64,000 bases of DNA. Origin: Entoloma clypeatum. Taxonomy: Eukaryota; Basidiomycota; Agaricomycetes; Agaricales; Entolomataceae. The position numbers and the translations under genes are program-made. The notes under the pieces were generated by a model, which saw only the letters and a list, made by a program, of their open reading frames with translations, was not told the origin of the DNA and made no database searches. The DNA lies in the NCBI GenBank assembly GCA_963565915.1, contig OY751494.1:2852001-2916000 (forward strand), read 5' to 3'. Shown here piece by piece: positions 48,367 through 60,717 of this stretch (position 1 is its first letter; each line of letters begins with the position of its first letter).

Positions 48367-49917
48367 ATGCTCACCTCGACAAAACCTCGTTCGCCACCAC
48401 GCACAACACGCACACCCCACCCACCACCTATATCATACCGCCCTTCTTCTCAAGCAACCATTACTGCCCCAGCATCACCTTCTCCGACACCAACCCGTGG
48501 TCATCGCCCCTCTATCTCCACCTCAATGCACTGGTTGTCCCGTAGTTCAACTCAGTCTTCTGCCCCATACACACCCTCCAAGCCGACTCGAATATCCGAG
48601 CCGAAGCTTGTTCGCTCCATCGAGCTATTGTCAAATCCGCGCACCGGGGTCTTGGGCGCTGGCGCTACCATTGTCCGAACACCCGAAGACGCTTTGCGCG
48701 AGACTCGAGTAAGACTTACTTCCGACAGCAAGTCCCAGGAGGACCAGTCGGAAGATGCTCTCACAAGAACTTCCCTGACATTAGGGAGAAGATCCAGTGA
48801 TAAGCAACGCTCTTTGCAAGAGTTATCACCGCCTAGTAGCCCTCCTTTCCCCCCTCTCCCTTTGCCCCAGGAGGAAGAATCCGAGTTTTTCGCGGCAGAC
48901 CCTCAACCTTCTCAACAACCTCCTCGACCTACCCGTACCCCTCCGCCTGCCCCTCCCACTTCTCATTCCTCTTCCCGTCGATCCTCATTGAAGTCGAGAT
49001 CTCTACTGAGCAGTGATCGTCTACCCCTCCCTCAAGTACCGCCGTTACCTGCTAATATCCCTCTGGTACCAACACCGCCCCCCTTCCGGCCCATCCTCAC
49101 ATCCGATGTTCCAACTGGTGCCGTTGATCGTTCCAAAATCATTGTCCTGTTAGAAACATGTACAACGACTTATCGGACAACCCTGGAAACATTGCAATCA
49201 CGCCATTCTCAGCTGTCGACTTACCTCACCTCCCTTCTTCCGAAAACCCCACGTGCATCGGCAGTTTCGTCTGTCTACTCGACAACCAGCGATGATATAT
49301 CAGCATACAGACACCATCTTGCGTCTCAAGGACTTCTGCCCGCCGCCTCTTATAGTATCCACATCTTCCTTGATCGCCCGAGCGCTCCGTGAGTTGTTCT
49401 ACCCAATTCCAAGCTGTCATCTGAGCTTTTTCTCAGGTATGCACATGTTCTCAATTACTTACGATCTTCCACCACGTCACCTGACACTCCAGAGACTCTT
49501 CCAAGGAGTGTGTACCAGCAATCGTCATCTCATCTGCGGCTGGAAAGCCTTCTTGAACTTCGAGACGAGGCTGCGTACTTGAACCTTGATGGGTTGCACA
49601 AGCTATGTGTTGATGAGATTCGTCTTCGACAAGGACCCAGGTTCCATGTACGGGGACACAGTACAAGCACCGTGGGGTCGGCGAACAGCCTGCGTGCCTC
49701 TATCTGCACTTTGCATACTTTGCTGGAACGGGTTGAAAATGACATTCGACCGAATCAACGTGATTCGAAATCGTCAGACTCTAAGAGCATCAAGGATAGC
49801 CCTACAGAGGTGGCGATGAAGTCACCACCCACCCCTGAATCCTGGAACGGATCATCTTGCGAACAACGCCAAGGCCGCCGCAGCCCATCGCGCCCACCAC
49901 CAGCTGGCTGGATTTGA
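48367..49917 (+). CDS. Pro/Ser-rich protein with C-terminal BTB/POZ-like domain
   Basis: The ATG at 48367 opens about 240 residues of low-complexity Pro/Ser/Thr-rich sequence (PHPPPISYRPSSQATITAPA; PRPTRTPPPAPPTSHSSSRR). A helical segment follows (DRSKIIVLLETCTTTYRTTL), then the BTB-like part: SIHIFLDRPSAP, joined across an intron near 49388-49437 to YAHVLNYLRSS, and LESLLELRDEAAYLNLDGLH with KLCVDEIRLR. The YxxVLxYLR...LLxLxDEAxYLxLxxLxxLCxDEI pattern is that of K+-channel-tetramerisation/BTB proteins, often cullin-3 adaptors. The tail is again disordered. The stop is at 49915-49917. Partners and targets are unknown. Confidence 0.75.
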
Positions 49918-50070
49918 GCTCGCACCGGTTTGCGATCTATTGTCGTTCATTTGTTCAACACCTTCGTACGATTTGCTATGGAATTACTAACCTGTCATGG
50001 CACGTACATACTAATTAACGTGCCATACTACATACGTGGAACTTCATGAAATAATGACCAGAGCCAAAAA

Positions 50071-50150
50071 GGCAATGCCCGGACTCGAACCGGGGTTACG
50101 AGAAAGTGGATGATCAGAATCTCGGGTGCTAACCACTACACTACATCGCC
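50071..50150 (-). tRNA. tRNA-Gln (anticodon CTG) with a short intron
   Basis: The minus strand folds as a full cloverleaf. Acceptor GGCGATG pairs with CATTGCC (one G-T pair). The D arm is GTGTAGTGGTTAGCAC (A box). The anticodon stem is CGAGA/TCTCG, and the T arm is CCCGG-TTCGAGT-CCGGG (B box). Between the anticodon stem halves are 16 bases, 9 more than a standard loop. The loop starts T-T-CTG-A, so U33 is followed by anticodon CTG and the 9 extra bases fit an intron at the canonical site one base 3' of the anticodon. T-rich sequence just past 50071 on the minus strand could end Pol III transcription. Confidence 0.88.
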
Positions 50151-50248
50151 GTCGTGTACGGGGAGCTACGTATTTTATCGTAATTCAGGTCAATCGCAAG
50201 GATACAGTCAAAAAAACATGTCCATCTTTCCAAGAAACTTAAAGCGCA

Positions 50249-52895
50249 ATGACCGTCTTTCTGCCTCTGCTGAATGAGCAGGACCCTCGTCTGGTCGAAG
50301 CCCTTGCTCGCATTGGACCCGTCCTTATCACGCCATCCCTTTTTTCTCAATCCCGCCGACCCCCATCCCGGCTGTGTTACGTCGTTGTCGACCCAGAAGA
50401 CCACAGCTCTATTAACTTGCTTGAGATCTTGGAATGGCTGAATGAGGGCGCGGAAAAGGTTATAGTTCCCCTTAGTTGGTCCAAAGAACTCATCGGAGCT
50501 GGCATACCCCGAGAACGCCTGTGCCTGCTGTTAGACGTTGGCAATGTCAGTGCAGTATCTGACACGGTCCGCAATAGTGTATCTGGCGTATTTCTCAAGA
50601 CTCCTTCCGTCGATCTGGATCTCATTGCTTCCGTATCCAAATTCTTTGCAAATTCTGCGATATATGTCCTTCCCGTTCTACCGTCTCCCCCAGAACAAGC
50701 GACTATCAGAAAATGTCTAGCTATCGGAGCGACTCTTGTAATCCCATCTTCCCAACTAACTCTCGGCCCCTCCAACGCTTCCCAAATCAATGCCGCCGAT
50801 GCATTCTTGGCACCCATCGTCTCTGATCGTGCCGATGGGCTGTTCCCCACTGTTGTGTCAACAGAGACCGGTCACTCTCTCGGCCTAGTCTACTCCTCGG
50901 CAGAATCAGTGAAGGAAAGCATTGTAACCGGTAAGGGTATCTACCAGTCACGCAAGCATGGCTTGTGGAGGAAGGGAGCCACATCTGGAGCAACTCAGGA
51001 AGTCGTTAGCATCCGTTTAGATTGTGACTCTGATAGCATCGAATTCCGTGTTTTGCAGAATGGCGCTGGTTTCTGTCATCTCAATCGACAGTCCTGCTTT
51101 GGAAATATCAGTGGACTTCCTGCACTGGAAAGCGTCTTACGCTCTCGTCTGCTTCTAGCTCCCGAAGGTTCTTATACTCGGAGACTATTCAATGACTCTG
51201 CTCTACTGCAATCGAAGATCATGGAGGAGGCAGATGAACTTTGCAAAGCAGTGGACAAAAAGGACGTAGCGTTTGAGGCAGCAGACCTTTTGTATTTTGC
51301 GCTGGCAAAATGCATACAGGCGGGAGTTGGGATTGCTGATATAGAAGAATCCCTGGACGCAAAGGCGAAGAAGGTCACTCGGCGCCCGGGAGGTGCGAAA
51401 CCGCAGTGGTCAAAGAATCCTACTCCCCAGCAGGTTCAGGTTGATCCACAAGAGCTGCCGTCCAATGACCGGATTCGCATGCGTATAGTGAATCTGGCTG
51501 GAATCACGCTGAAGGAGAGAGCCAAACTCTTCAAGAGACCTGTGCTCAAGTCGGACGAAATGATCGTGAAAGTAAAACCTATCGTCGACGATGTCTGCAA
51601 ACGGGGAGATGCAGCCTTACTCGAACTTACTGCGAAATTCGATAAAGTTCAGCTTACATCAACCGTCATCTTCCCTCCATTTCCTCCTGATACAATGCAG
51701 CTCGAGCCCGCAGTTCGAGGTGCAATTGATCATGCCTATGCAAATATTCGCAAGTTCCACGAAGCACAGATTACTGGGGAAACTCTCGTTGTTGAAACCA
51801 TGCCGGGAGTCGTCTGCTCTCGTTTCGCGCGGCCGATCGGCCGCGTCGGCCTCTACGTTCCTGGAGGGACCGCAATTCTGCCGTCGACGGCATTAATGCT
51901 CGGTGTCCCTGCGCAGGTTGCTGGATGCAAGGAAATTGTGATTGCGACGCCTCCTCGTCCTGACGGAACAATATCGCCCGAGGTGATGTATGTGGCTCAT
52001 CGTGTTGGCGCATCAGCCATTCTCAAGGCTGGAGGTGCTCAAGCTGTTGCTGCTTTGGCATATGGAACACAGACGGTGCCCAAAGTAGACAAAATATTCG
52101 GACCTGGTAATCAGTGGGTGACGGCCGCAAAGATGCTTGTCCAGAACGATACGGACGCTCTGGTGTCAATAGATATGCCTGCAGGTCCTTCTGAAGTCCT
52201 TGTCAGTAAATCATCTGGTATTATTGGCCCATTCCGTTACTAACATCACTCAAGGTGATTGCGGACCACACAGCGAATCCTGCATTCGTTGCAGCCGATC
52301 TCCTATCACAGGCTGAACACGGTGTCGACTCACAGGTCATCCTTGTAGCAGTGAACCTAACTCCCGAGAAAATAGAAGTGATCGAGAAGGAGGTTGACCA
52401 ACAGGCTCATGCGTTGTCAAGAGTGGACATCGTTCGGCTTTCAATACCAAAAAGCATCATTGTTAAAGCATCCTCCATCGAAGAAGCAATCGCTTTCTCC
52501 AATGATTATGCACCCGAACATTTGATTTTGCATTTAGAACATGCTAGTGCACAGGTAACCAACATCGAGAATGCAGGAAGTGTTTTCGTGGGCCCTTTTA
52601 CACCCGAAAGGTATCGTCATCATTTCCCCATGTTCTTGAGTTGTCTAAATTGAAAGTTCCTATCAGCTGTGGAGACTATGCATCCGGGACAAACCATACT
52701 TTACCCACAAATGGATATGCTAGACAGTTCAGCGGGGTCAACACATTGTCGTTCCAGAAACATATTACATCCCAGGAAATTACTAGAGAGGGTTTGGCAG
52801 GCCTTGGTCCGGTGGTAGTTACATTAGCCGACTGTGAAGGGCTTCAAGCTCATGCGAATGCAGTTCGTATACGGTTAGCTACTATGCAGACTTGA
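50249..52895 (+). CDS. HIS4: Histidine biosynthesis trifunctional protein HIS4
   Basis: One polypeptide with phosphoribosyl-AMP cyclohydrolase, phosphoribosyl-ATP pyrophosphohydrolase and histidinol dehydrogenase activities (steps 2, 3 and 9-10 of histidine synthesis). The ATG at 50249 gives [25 protein letters not shown] block: [20 protein letters not shown] and [20 protein letters not shown] block: [20 protein letters not shown] with [10 protein letters not shown] and [19 protein letters not shown]. Histidinol dehydrogenase: [53 protein letters not shown], then after an intron [34 protein letters not shown], and [20 protein letters not shown]. Only two introns (near 52206-52254 and 52611-52666). 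The stop is at 52893-52895, 82 bases from the convergent PDB1. Confidence 0.96.
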
Positions 52896-52977
52896 TAATA
52901 ATAATAATGTTGGTGTATTATCCGTCTAAAAGTCGCTGCAGTGAAGTATGTCACTGTATACACAGGTGAGAGAACGT

Positions 52978-54346
52978 CTAGTTGGTCTGGTAGAGCGCGC
53001 GCTTCGCAACCTTTACGACAAGAGGGGTATCGGGGAAAGATAGCGCCTCGAGGTTGGTAGCATATGGGGTAGGAACATCGGCACCGGTGACTCGTTCAAC
53101 TGGTGCGTCAAGATAATCGAAGGCCTCACTTTCAACGATCTGTGCACATATCTCGCTGCCAACACCGAAAGCAGGGAAGCCACCCTCAACGATGACCAAA
53201 CTATCATCACATTCGGTCAGTTCCGAACGAATCGCAAGCAGTGTTTCCTTACCGGTTGGTTTTCTTCACGGATTTTATAATGGTATCGATGTCCAAAGGC
53301 CGGATACTCCTCAAGTTGATAACCTCTGCCTTGATTCCCTCCTTGGCGAGGAGCTCAGCAGCCTCCATACTGTGTGTGACCATCTTGCTGTGGGCGACGA
53401 TGGTGATGTCACTACCTTCACGCTCCACCTTTGCCTTACCGATGGGCAGGAGGAAGTTATCTGACATTGCTTCCGGAGACATGGGGAATGAGACGCCATA
53501 CAACATCTCGTTTTCAAGAAAGACGACAGGATTAGGGTCCCGAATTGCAGACTGTTCACAGCTGAGAATATCCGAGGGTATTGTAAAGCGTTGGACACAC
53601 CTTTAAGAGTCCCTTGCAGTCTTCAGCACTCCAGGGACTCACGACCTTAAGGCCGGGGACAGAACCATACCAAGCAGCGTAATCTTGTGAGTGTTGCGCT
53701 CCGACGCCGGCTGCAGCACCGTTGGGGCCACGAAATACGACCGGACATGGGACATTACCGCCGGACATGTAGTAGGTCTTCCCCGCGGAGTTGACGATCT
53801 GGTCAATTGCTTGCATCGCAAAGTTGAATGTCATGAATTCACATCTGTAGGGTGAGGTGAGGCCGGAACGGACATGGCTGGATGACGCAAGAAAGAGGCC
53901 TTTACATTGGACGAAGACCTTGAAGTGCGGCTCCGACTGCAATCCCGGCGAAACCCATTTCGGTGATAGGTGTGTCGACAACCCGTTTTTCGCCGAACTT
54001 GTCCATTAGACCTTTGGTGACCTGCACCCACGTCAGGACCTTAATTCGAATACCACTGACAAAGGGATGAACCTTGTAAGCACCGTTATAACGGGCAACC
54101 TCTTCGCCGAGAATAAAGACTTTCTCGTCGCGAGTCATCTCCTCTTCCATGGCAACATTGAGGGCATCGCGAACGGTCATCTAAAAGGACAGAATGAGCG
54201 AATTGGCGGTATACATCAGCGATATGACGGACAGAGTGTTCGCCTTCTGCTGTTGCATACCCTCGTGCAGCCTGAAGGGCCCGTCGCACACCACCCACGC
54301 GGGAGAGAGCAGGTGCTATACGAGAGAGAGCAGAGCGGGCGGCCAT
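52978..54346 (-). CDS. PDB1: Pyruvate dehydrogenase E1 component subunit beta, mitochondrial
   Basis: The beta subunit of the thiamine-diphosphate E1 enzyme of the mitochondrial pyruvate dehydrogenase complex (pyruvate to acetyl-CoA). The start at 54344-54346 gives an Arg-rich presequence ([20 protein letters not shown]). After introns: [55 protein letters not shown] (cofactor and interface residues), [40 protein letters not shown] and [18 protein letters not shown]. The transketolase C-terminal domain follows: [40 protein letters not shown], and [20 protein letters not shown]. About six introns. No damage was seen. Confidence 0.95.
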
Positions 54347-54432
54347 GAAGGATGGGTGGAAGTTGGGAAAGGAACGATGCGCGCTGGCGGAACGAAATTG
54401 TTTGGGGGAGGCACAACTTTCTCACACTTATT

Positions 54433-55430
54433 ATGCCTACTCTGAGTCGTAAACCCGTCGTCGTCGTCACTGGCGCCTCCAAGTTGTCCATGTCCGTCGT
54501 TGTCTCTTTGCGAAACACTGATCAACTTTCAGAGGTCTGGGTTTGGCTGTCACCGCTATTTTGCTCGGCAAATTCAACGCTCGCGTCGTCGCCTTATCTC
54601 GCTCCCAAACCCCTGAGTTACTCAAGCTAGCCTCCGATGATCTGCTGATACTGCCGTGCGATGTGTGGGTCCTGATATCGTGATTCCAAGGACATCGGAA
54701 TTCATCATCGTATCCAGCGCCGATGAAGCAGCCTTGACAAGTGCTCTTGCCCACGCGTGGCAGGCATATCACCACATCGATGGTCTTGTTCTCAACGCTG
54801 GTATTCTTGATCCACTGGGCTCTATCGGTGGCCAGCTGTCCGTCTCTGACTGGAAAAGACACTTTGACGTGAATTTTTTCTCCCTCGTAACGGCGTTGAA
54901 AGCTGCTTTGCCTGCTCTCCGCAAGAGCGAGTTTGGAGGCAGGGTGGTATTTGTGAGTTCAGGCGCTGCGGTGAAGGGAGCAGCTAGCTGGGGCCCTTAT
55001 AGCGCCGGTAAAGCCGCCATGAACTCGCTTTGCAGGTATGTACGGGTATCCACCTGGCAAACAGAATCCTAAAAGCCTTTTGAGAACTCTGGCTCAAGAG
55101 GAGCCTGGAATTGCCGCAGTTGCTCTGCGGCCAGGTCTGGTTGATACTGATGTAAGTCACTCTGTAGGCTATGTTGCGCTAACTAGATGTTGCATGCAGA
55201 TGCAAGCTGCGATACGGAATAACACAGGATCCGCTATGCCTGAAGATTATCGCCAGATCTTCGTGCAGGCTCACTCCGAGGGGAAGCTTGTCAAGCCCGA
55301 GGATGCTGGACATGTCATCGCCGCGCTTGCCCTCCAGGCCGACAAACATTTGAGCGGGCAGTTTGTGTCCTGGGACTCTGAAGAATGCAGCGCATTCAGA
55401 GCCAAACCGGATGGAGGTGTACCTACGTAG
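54433..55430 (+). CDS. Short-chain dehydrogenase/reductase (SDR)
   Basis: A classical SDR oxidoreductase, NAD(P)-dependent, substrate unknown. The ATG at 54433 gives MPTLSRKPVVVVTGASK. An intron (about 54482-54531) leads to GLGLAVTAILLGKFNARVVA, completing the TGxxxGxG cofactor motif as TGASKGLG. A second intron (about 54661-54712) joins LILPCDV to ADEAALTSALAHAWQ. NAG motif: IDGLVLNAGILDPLGSI. Catalytic Ser in VVFVSSGAAVKGA and YxxxK in WGPYSAGKAAMNSLCR. The PG motif is ALRPGLVDTDM. Further introns lie near 55034-55080 and 55153-55200. The C-terminus (SGQFVSWDSEECSAF) suggests the yeast YIR035C/sepiapterin-reductase-like subgroup. It is divergent from PDB1, with 86 bases between start codons. 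Confidence 0.88.
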
Positions 55431-55589
55431 CATACTGATTTCGCCTACATCAATACATGGGAAAGATTTCTTCTATTTACCGGTTTGTTGCCGCAGATTC
55501 GTCAGATTTAGACCTTCTCTTGATGTGAGCCACCTATCGGGGACCTCCCCTCCCCTCCACTGACGGGCTAGACAGATAAATTACACAGC

Positions 55590-56812
55590 ATGCGTCGCAT
55601 CGATGTACATCATCACTTCTTCCCCCCAGATCTTGACAAGCAAAACTCGAATCAGAAATTGGGATGGAAAACTCCTCCTGGTACTCTACCATGGAACCCT
55701 CATGTTAGCCTCAAAGCCATGGACGCGGCTGGAATTGACATGGCTATTTTGTCGCTGCCTGCCCTGTTTACAGGTTCTGTCTCCCAGGAAAATCGCATGG
55801 CAGCTAGAAATCGTAACCTATTCGTATCTGGGATCGTTCGAGAGCACCCCGCCAGATTCGGTTTTTTTGCAACGCTACCGTTTTTAAATGATATCGAAGG
55901 TAAGCTGCCTGGTTGAAGTTATGTCCGTATCAGGATCCGAAAACACTCCATAGGCTGCCTTGCGGAAATCGAACATGCATTCGATGTTCTTCACGCTGAC
56001 GGAATAGGTCTTTCTTCCTCGTACGGCGTTGGGGATGATGCAAGTAAATGGAACTCTAATGCATGCTCAATTCAGTGTTTAATCCCACTGTTGGATTGCC
56101 TTTAAAGCCTACGTAGGTGATGATCGATACGACGCCATATGGGCAGAACTCAACCGCCGACGAGCGGCGGTCTTCCTCCACGGCGCCCAGGTTTCCTCCT
56201 CAACGCCTGTTCCCCACGTATGCTTGGCAATTCCCATATCAGAGGTGACGTGAATTCTCTCGTACGGTCTTCAATCAGCCATGCCTTTATTTATCTCTCA
56301 TACTCAAGGTCCCGAATGAGACTTTCAAAGCAGCAGCCCACCTCGTCGTTACTGGTCGCAAACGCAAATACCCCGACGTTAAGATCATTTTAGCACATCT
56401 AGGTGGAACCACTCCATCATTGGCTCCTCGAGTGGCGGTTCTTTCCAACTATATGGGGTCACATCTCACCCCCGAGGAAATGCTCGAAGATTTCAAAAGT
56501 TTCTATTACGAGACAGCTTTGAGCGCATACAACGCAAATTTGACTGCGTTGGATACATTCGTCCAACCCGATCGTATTTTGTTCGGCACGGACTTTCCAG
56601 GCAAGTGATGTGGATTTTGTCCTCAAGCTGTTCTGAAATGCTTCATCCCCTTAGCTGTCAACATGGAGATGGCTGAGTGGTACACTAGAAATGTCGAGGA
56701 ACATTATGCCGATGATAAACACAAGCTGGACAAGGTTCTGAGCGGAAATGCTGTCGAAATGTTTCCAAGGTTGCGAAACATCATTGTTGACAACATCAAA
56801 AAATTGGATTGA
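55590..56812 (+). CDS. Amidohydrolase-2 family (ACMSD/6-MSA or resorcylate decarboxylase type)
   Basis: A TIM-barrel metal enzyme of the amidohydrolase-related family; fungal members are often aromatic-acid decarboxylases. The ATG at 55590 gives MRRIDVHHHFFPPDLDKQ with the metal-binding HxH near the N-terminus. It continues DMAILSLPALFTGSVSQEN, REHPARFGFFATLPFLNDIE, and after introns CLAEIEHAFDVLHADGIGLS, RRRAAVFLHGAQVSSSTP, a His-bearing strand IILAHLGGTTPSLAPRVAVL, YYETALSAYNANLTALDTFV, and the catalytic Asp in PDRILFGTDFP. The last exon (AVNMEMAEWYTRNVEEHYAD) ends at 56810-56812. It is in tandem 159 bases after the SDR gene; whether the two share a pathway is open. Confidence 0.85.
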
Positions 56813-56897
56813 TTTGACTAAGCGACCAATGATTGTAGTGACTGAGTCTATAACAGTAGAGTATATGCGGAGGGTATATCTGTGTAACCGACAGCGG

Positions 56898-58876
56898 CTA
56901 TACGACGTTGGGCATGATGCGTCTATGATTATTGCATGTTTCAGCATCCGAGTCTTGAAGCCATTTGAAAATTTTGACATGCCCTCGGCTACCTGGTAGC
57001 AAGGCCTGACCATGCCTCCCGTTGGGATCATACCATATACCCTTTTTCACGCCGTGAGAAGTAAGGTATCTGCGGACACGCTGTCGGGGCATAATCAGCA
57101 AACTCAGGAGGCAAAGGGAAAGCGTTGAACCTCTGCATGGATGATTGCGTCGTTCCCACCGAGGACAAAGAAGGTTTTGTTGGGATCACGCGCATTGGGT
57201 ATATCTTCATACCATAGAGAGTTTGATGTCCAGTCGAAATGCCGCTGCAGTAAATTAGCCACACCTATTTCAGCGCCGACAAAGTAACGCATTAGTATCT
57301 CTAAGCCCTGGGCGTGAGGGAGAGTTTATGGTGAATGATATTGTACATAGCAGTGCAAAGCTTACCGTTTTACATGGACGATAGACGAAATTATAGCAAA
57401 CATCTAGAAAGACGGTGAGGTCGTTGGACAGGATTTTCCATACCAAACAACTCACCCCCTTCCCAGGAGCAGAAGGTAACCGGATCTATGAAGCAGGAGC
57501 GAGCAATCATTTTTGGATAGCCTTTAAGCATCCAAGCATGGATATACGATCCGCTAAAAGGACGTTTCTGAGTATAGTACAGATAGGGACGCGAAAAAAG
57601 AGGACATACTTCGAATGGCTCAACATCGTGATACCTTGTCGTCTTTTACCTGCCAGGGATCCGGCAGAGTCTGTCTCCTCTCCGCTGCTTTCGCAAGTGT
57701 CATCTTTGTGGCCGGGAACCCAACCCAGTTGGTCAAAGAGTTTTGCCAATCGATCAGCCATTTGGTGCCTTGTCATAGGATGAAGATATTTAGGATGAAA
57801 GATATCTTGGCTGATGTGGGGTTGGAGTAGGACAAGCACCGGGCGATCCGGAAATGTGTCGAATAGATGAACAATCGTCGTGTGGTACTGAAGGAGCCCC
57901 AGACCGAGGCCATGAATGAAAACTAGGGGACGAGAACCGGTGACGGGATCCCAATGTCTTGGCATGCGGAGAAGGTATCTGGTCAGGCTGAGTTTGAGGG
58001 AAGTCAGTGCAATTTAGGACAGTGCACCCACTCAAGACCAGCGTAATGACGGTACTCAACCTTCCGTCCTGCCATATACCAGTGCTTGAGACACAAGTTG
58101 AAGGCGTGGACAAGAAGATAGTATGTGAGAGGGCGCCACATGAGATTAATGTCGTCGATTGTGATGCGCATGGGCTGTACGTGGGAGTTGGAACCTTGTT
58201 GGAAAGTCCAACCAGAGCGCTTCTGTAGCAGATCGAGAGCCAGGTGTAGAGTAGAGTGGTGGGATTCGGATAGGGTTTCCAAGGGTGGTAAGTCGGCGTT
58301 GTAGATTGACCAGTAAAGCCATTTCTGGACTTCATGCAACCTAATCGACGCGAAGGGGACTTTGCGAAACCAGTTTCGCAAGCAATTTCGGAAGTCGATA
58401 GCGCGTGGATCATCGCGCTCGAGTTGAATGATACTTTCTTGCGGGCTTCCGGGCCTGTTGGACCCTTCGTCATCTCCGTCCTCGGGAAGGTTAGCAAGAC
58501 CAGCTTTTAACAGTCTGCTATAGGCTGCTTGAATCTCGATAGGATCCCCGGCACCACATGGAGCAGGTTGTGCAACACGTCTAGATAGATGATAGTAATG
58601 TATACTGAATAATACCTTCCACGGTGAGCTTGATGAGTACCAAGGTCAATACAGGAAACAAATAATCCAACCAACCTCGCAGAGCGCAAGCAGGAACAAA
58701 ATTCTGCGCATATGGGAAAAGAACATAACATTCCTGAACAGCAGAGCATATATGACGAAGAACCAAGACGCAGGAAGAGTGGAGGAGAGTGGGACGATGA
58801 AAGCAAGGAAGACCAGGTAGAAGGAGAGAGTGCGTTGGCGGGGCTCCGGTGGTGTTTCGGGGACATCTAACGCCAT
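56898..58876 (-). CDS. Alpha/beta hydrolase with N-terminal membrane segments
   Basis: The start at 58874-58876 (MALDVPETPPEPRQRTLSFY; an alternative start lies at 58918) leads to two hydrophobic stretches (LVFLAFIVPLSSTLPASWFF; ILFLLALCEVGWIICFLY), so it is probably membrane-anchored. A helical middle follows (LHEVQKWLYWSIYNADLPPL; MWRPLTYYLLVHAFNLCLKH). The hydrolase fold begins with PLVFIHGLGLGLLQYHTTIV (oxyanion HG). The nucleophile elbow LSHSNGSYIHAWML is created by an intron at about 57552-57606. Later exons give LLQRHFDWTSNSLWYEDIP and KTFFVLGGNDAIIHAERV (catalytic Asp region), with the catalytic His in NGRHGQALL. The stop is at 56898. The substrate is unknown; lipid-like substrates are plausible. 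Confidence 0.8.
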
Positions 58877-59048
58877 TGTAGGCGCGTCACAGGGTTGCAA
58901 GCAGTCGTGGTGGGTCACCGACAGGTCGGGACCTCCGATGACCCCCTCGACGTCGCGATCAATGATCAGAACATGTCAACACGTGCCTTGAAATGCATTT
59001 CTCACGCAAATCCATCTTCACCCGAACTTTTCTCCAACCTTCATCGCT

Positions 59049-60630
59049 ATGTTTCGCAACGCCGTCTCTGGTGTTACTCGCCCCCTTGTCTGCCAATCGG
59101 TTTGTTCGCTGTTTTACAATTCTCACCACTTTCTTGACTAGTTCGGGCAGAGATTCTATGCCACAGCCATTTCCGGCAGTGTCCCTCCAAGAGTGTGTCT
59201 TCCATACTCTTCCAATATCGCGACTTAACTCTATGTTTAGCCAGCTACCAAGTACGGTGGTCTATACACCGTGCGTCTGCTTCGTTTTCTCGTTGCACAT
59301 CTGCCGATTCTACCATCTTAGGTAACCCTTATTCCGGGTGATGGTGTCGGTGCAGAGATTACAGACTCTGTGAAGGAAATTTTCGATCATGTCAATGCTC
59401 CCATTCAATGGGAACAATACGACGTGTCGGGCATGTCCTCGTCAGGCGAGGCACTCTTCAAGCAGGCAATGGAGAGTTTGAAGCGTAACAAGGTTGGTTT
59501 GAAAGGTAATCTAACGCTGTTCATTTCTCCAAAACCGCCGTTTGAGCCTTGCCATATTAGGCATCCTATTCACCCCCATCTCCCAGTCTGGACACATTTC
59601 CTGGAACGTCGCTATGCGTCAGCAACTCGATATCTATGCTTCCGTCGTTCTCTGCAAGTCGCTCCCAGGATTCCCTACACGCCATTCAAGTGTCGACTTT
59701 GCTATCATCCGCGAGAACACCGAGGGAGAATACTCTGGCTTGGAACACCAGAGCTATCCTGGCGTCGTAGAGAATTTGAAAGTCTCGACCCGCGCCAAGG
59801 CCGAGCGAATCTCGCGTTTCGCGTTCGACTTCGCATTGAAGAATAACCGCAAAGTTTGCTCCTCCCTTTCCAGTTTTTTGGATGATAGAGCGTTGATCTC
59901 GTCGACAGAAAGTCACATGTGTACATAAAGCTAACATCATGAAACTTGGCGATGGCCTTTTCCTCAACACATTCCGCAAGGTTGCAGAGGAGTATAAATC
60001 GTCTGGCATAGAATACAACGACATGATTGTCGACAATACGTGCGTCCTTGATCTAGGTTGTCTTCTGCTTGAGCCTCAGCCTTGAACACAGTTCCATGCA
60101 GCTTGTTGCACGGCCCACCCAATTCGACGTTATGGTGATGCCGAATTTGTACGGTGCAATTGTTTCGAACATCGGGGCAGCCTTGGTTGGTGGGCCTGGC
60201 ATTGTCCCTGGCTGTAATGTCGGGCGGGTACGTGCGGTGTATCCGTTTAGCAACTTTTCCCCCATTTCTTCCACTACAGGAATATGCTTTATTCGAACCT
60301 GGTTGTCGTCATGTCGCCAGTGATATCATGGGAACTAATCGAGCCAACCCAACGGCGATGATCCTCAGTGCAACGATGATGCTCAGACATCTTGGGCAAG
60401 TCTTTTCAGAGGATTTCATTCATCAGCTAACCCAGTTTAGGCTTGACACTCTTGCCAACAACATCGCAGGTGCAACTTTTGATGTTATAAACGAGGGGAA
60501 AGTCAGGACAGCTGATATGAGCGGTAAGCCTGTTAATAAGGAGTTAAGCGTATCTTTTTTGAAGATGTTGGCGTTTCTAGGATCTGCCACTACATCGGAT
60601 TTCACTTCTGCTATTGTTCAAAAACTGTAA
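59049..60630 (+). CDS. IDH1: NAD-dependent isocitrate dehydrogenase subunit 1 (regulatory), mitochondrial
   Basis: This is the allosteric partner of IDH2 in the NAD-IDH octamer. The ATG at 59049 gives a presequence ([16 protein letters not shown]), then small exons lead to [20 protein letters not shown]. Regulatory-subunit features: [27 protein letters not shown] leading to [20 protein letters not shown] (in place of the catalytic [15 protein letters not shown]), [76 protein letters not shown] (Ala where the catalytic subunit has Asp) and [20 protein letters not shown]. The stop is at 60628-60630 after [12 protein letters not shown]. These substitutions show a non-catalytic subunit, so it is not a duplicate of IDH2. 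Confidence 0.93.
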
Positions 60631-60717
60631 GAGTGCCACTTAGAGGCACATTGGATAGGTACATATTAGACCACGTTATATCCCGCGCAACTCCATCCAC
60701 TTGATGTGGCACATGGG

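Noticed and set aside
53000..57000. A secondary-metabolite or aromatic-degradation cluster (SDR plus amidohydrolase plus alpha/beta hydrolase)
   Set aside because: No synthase, P450, transporter or dedicated regulator is adjacent, and the genes are interleaved with housekeeping genes.
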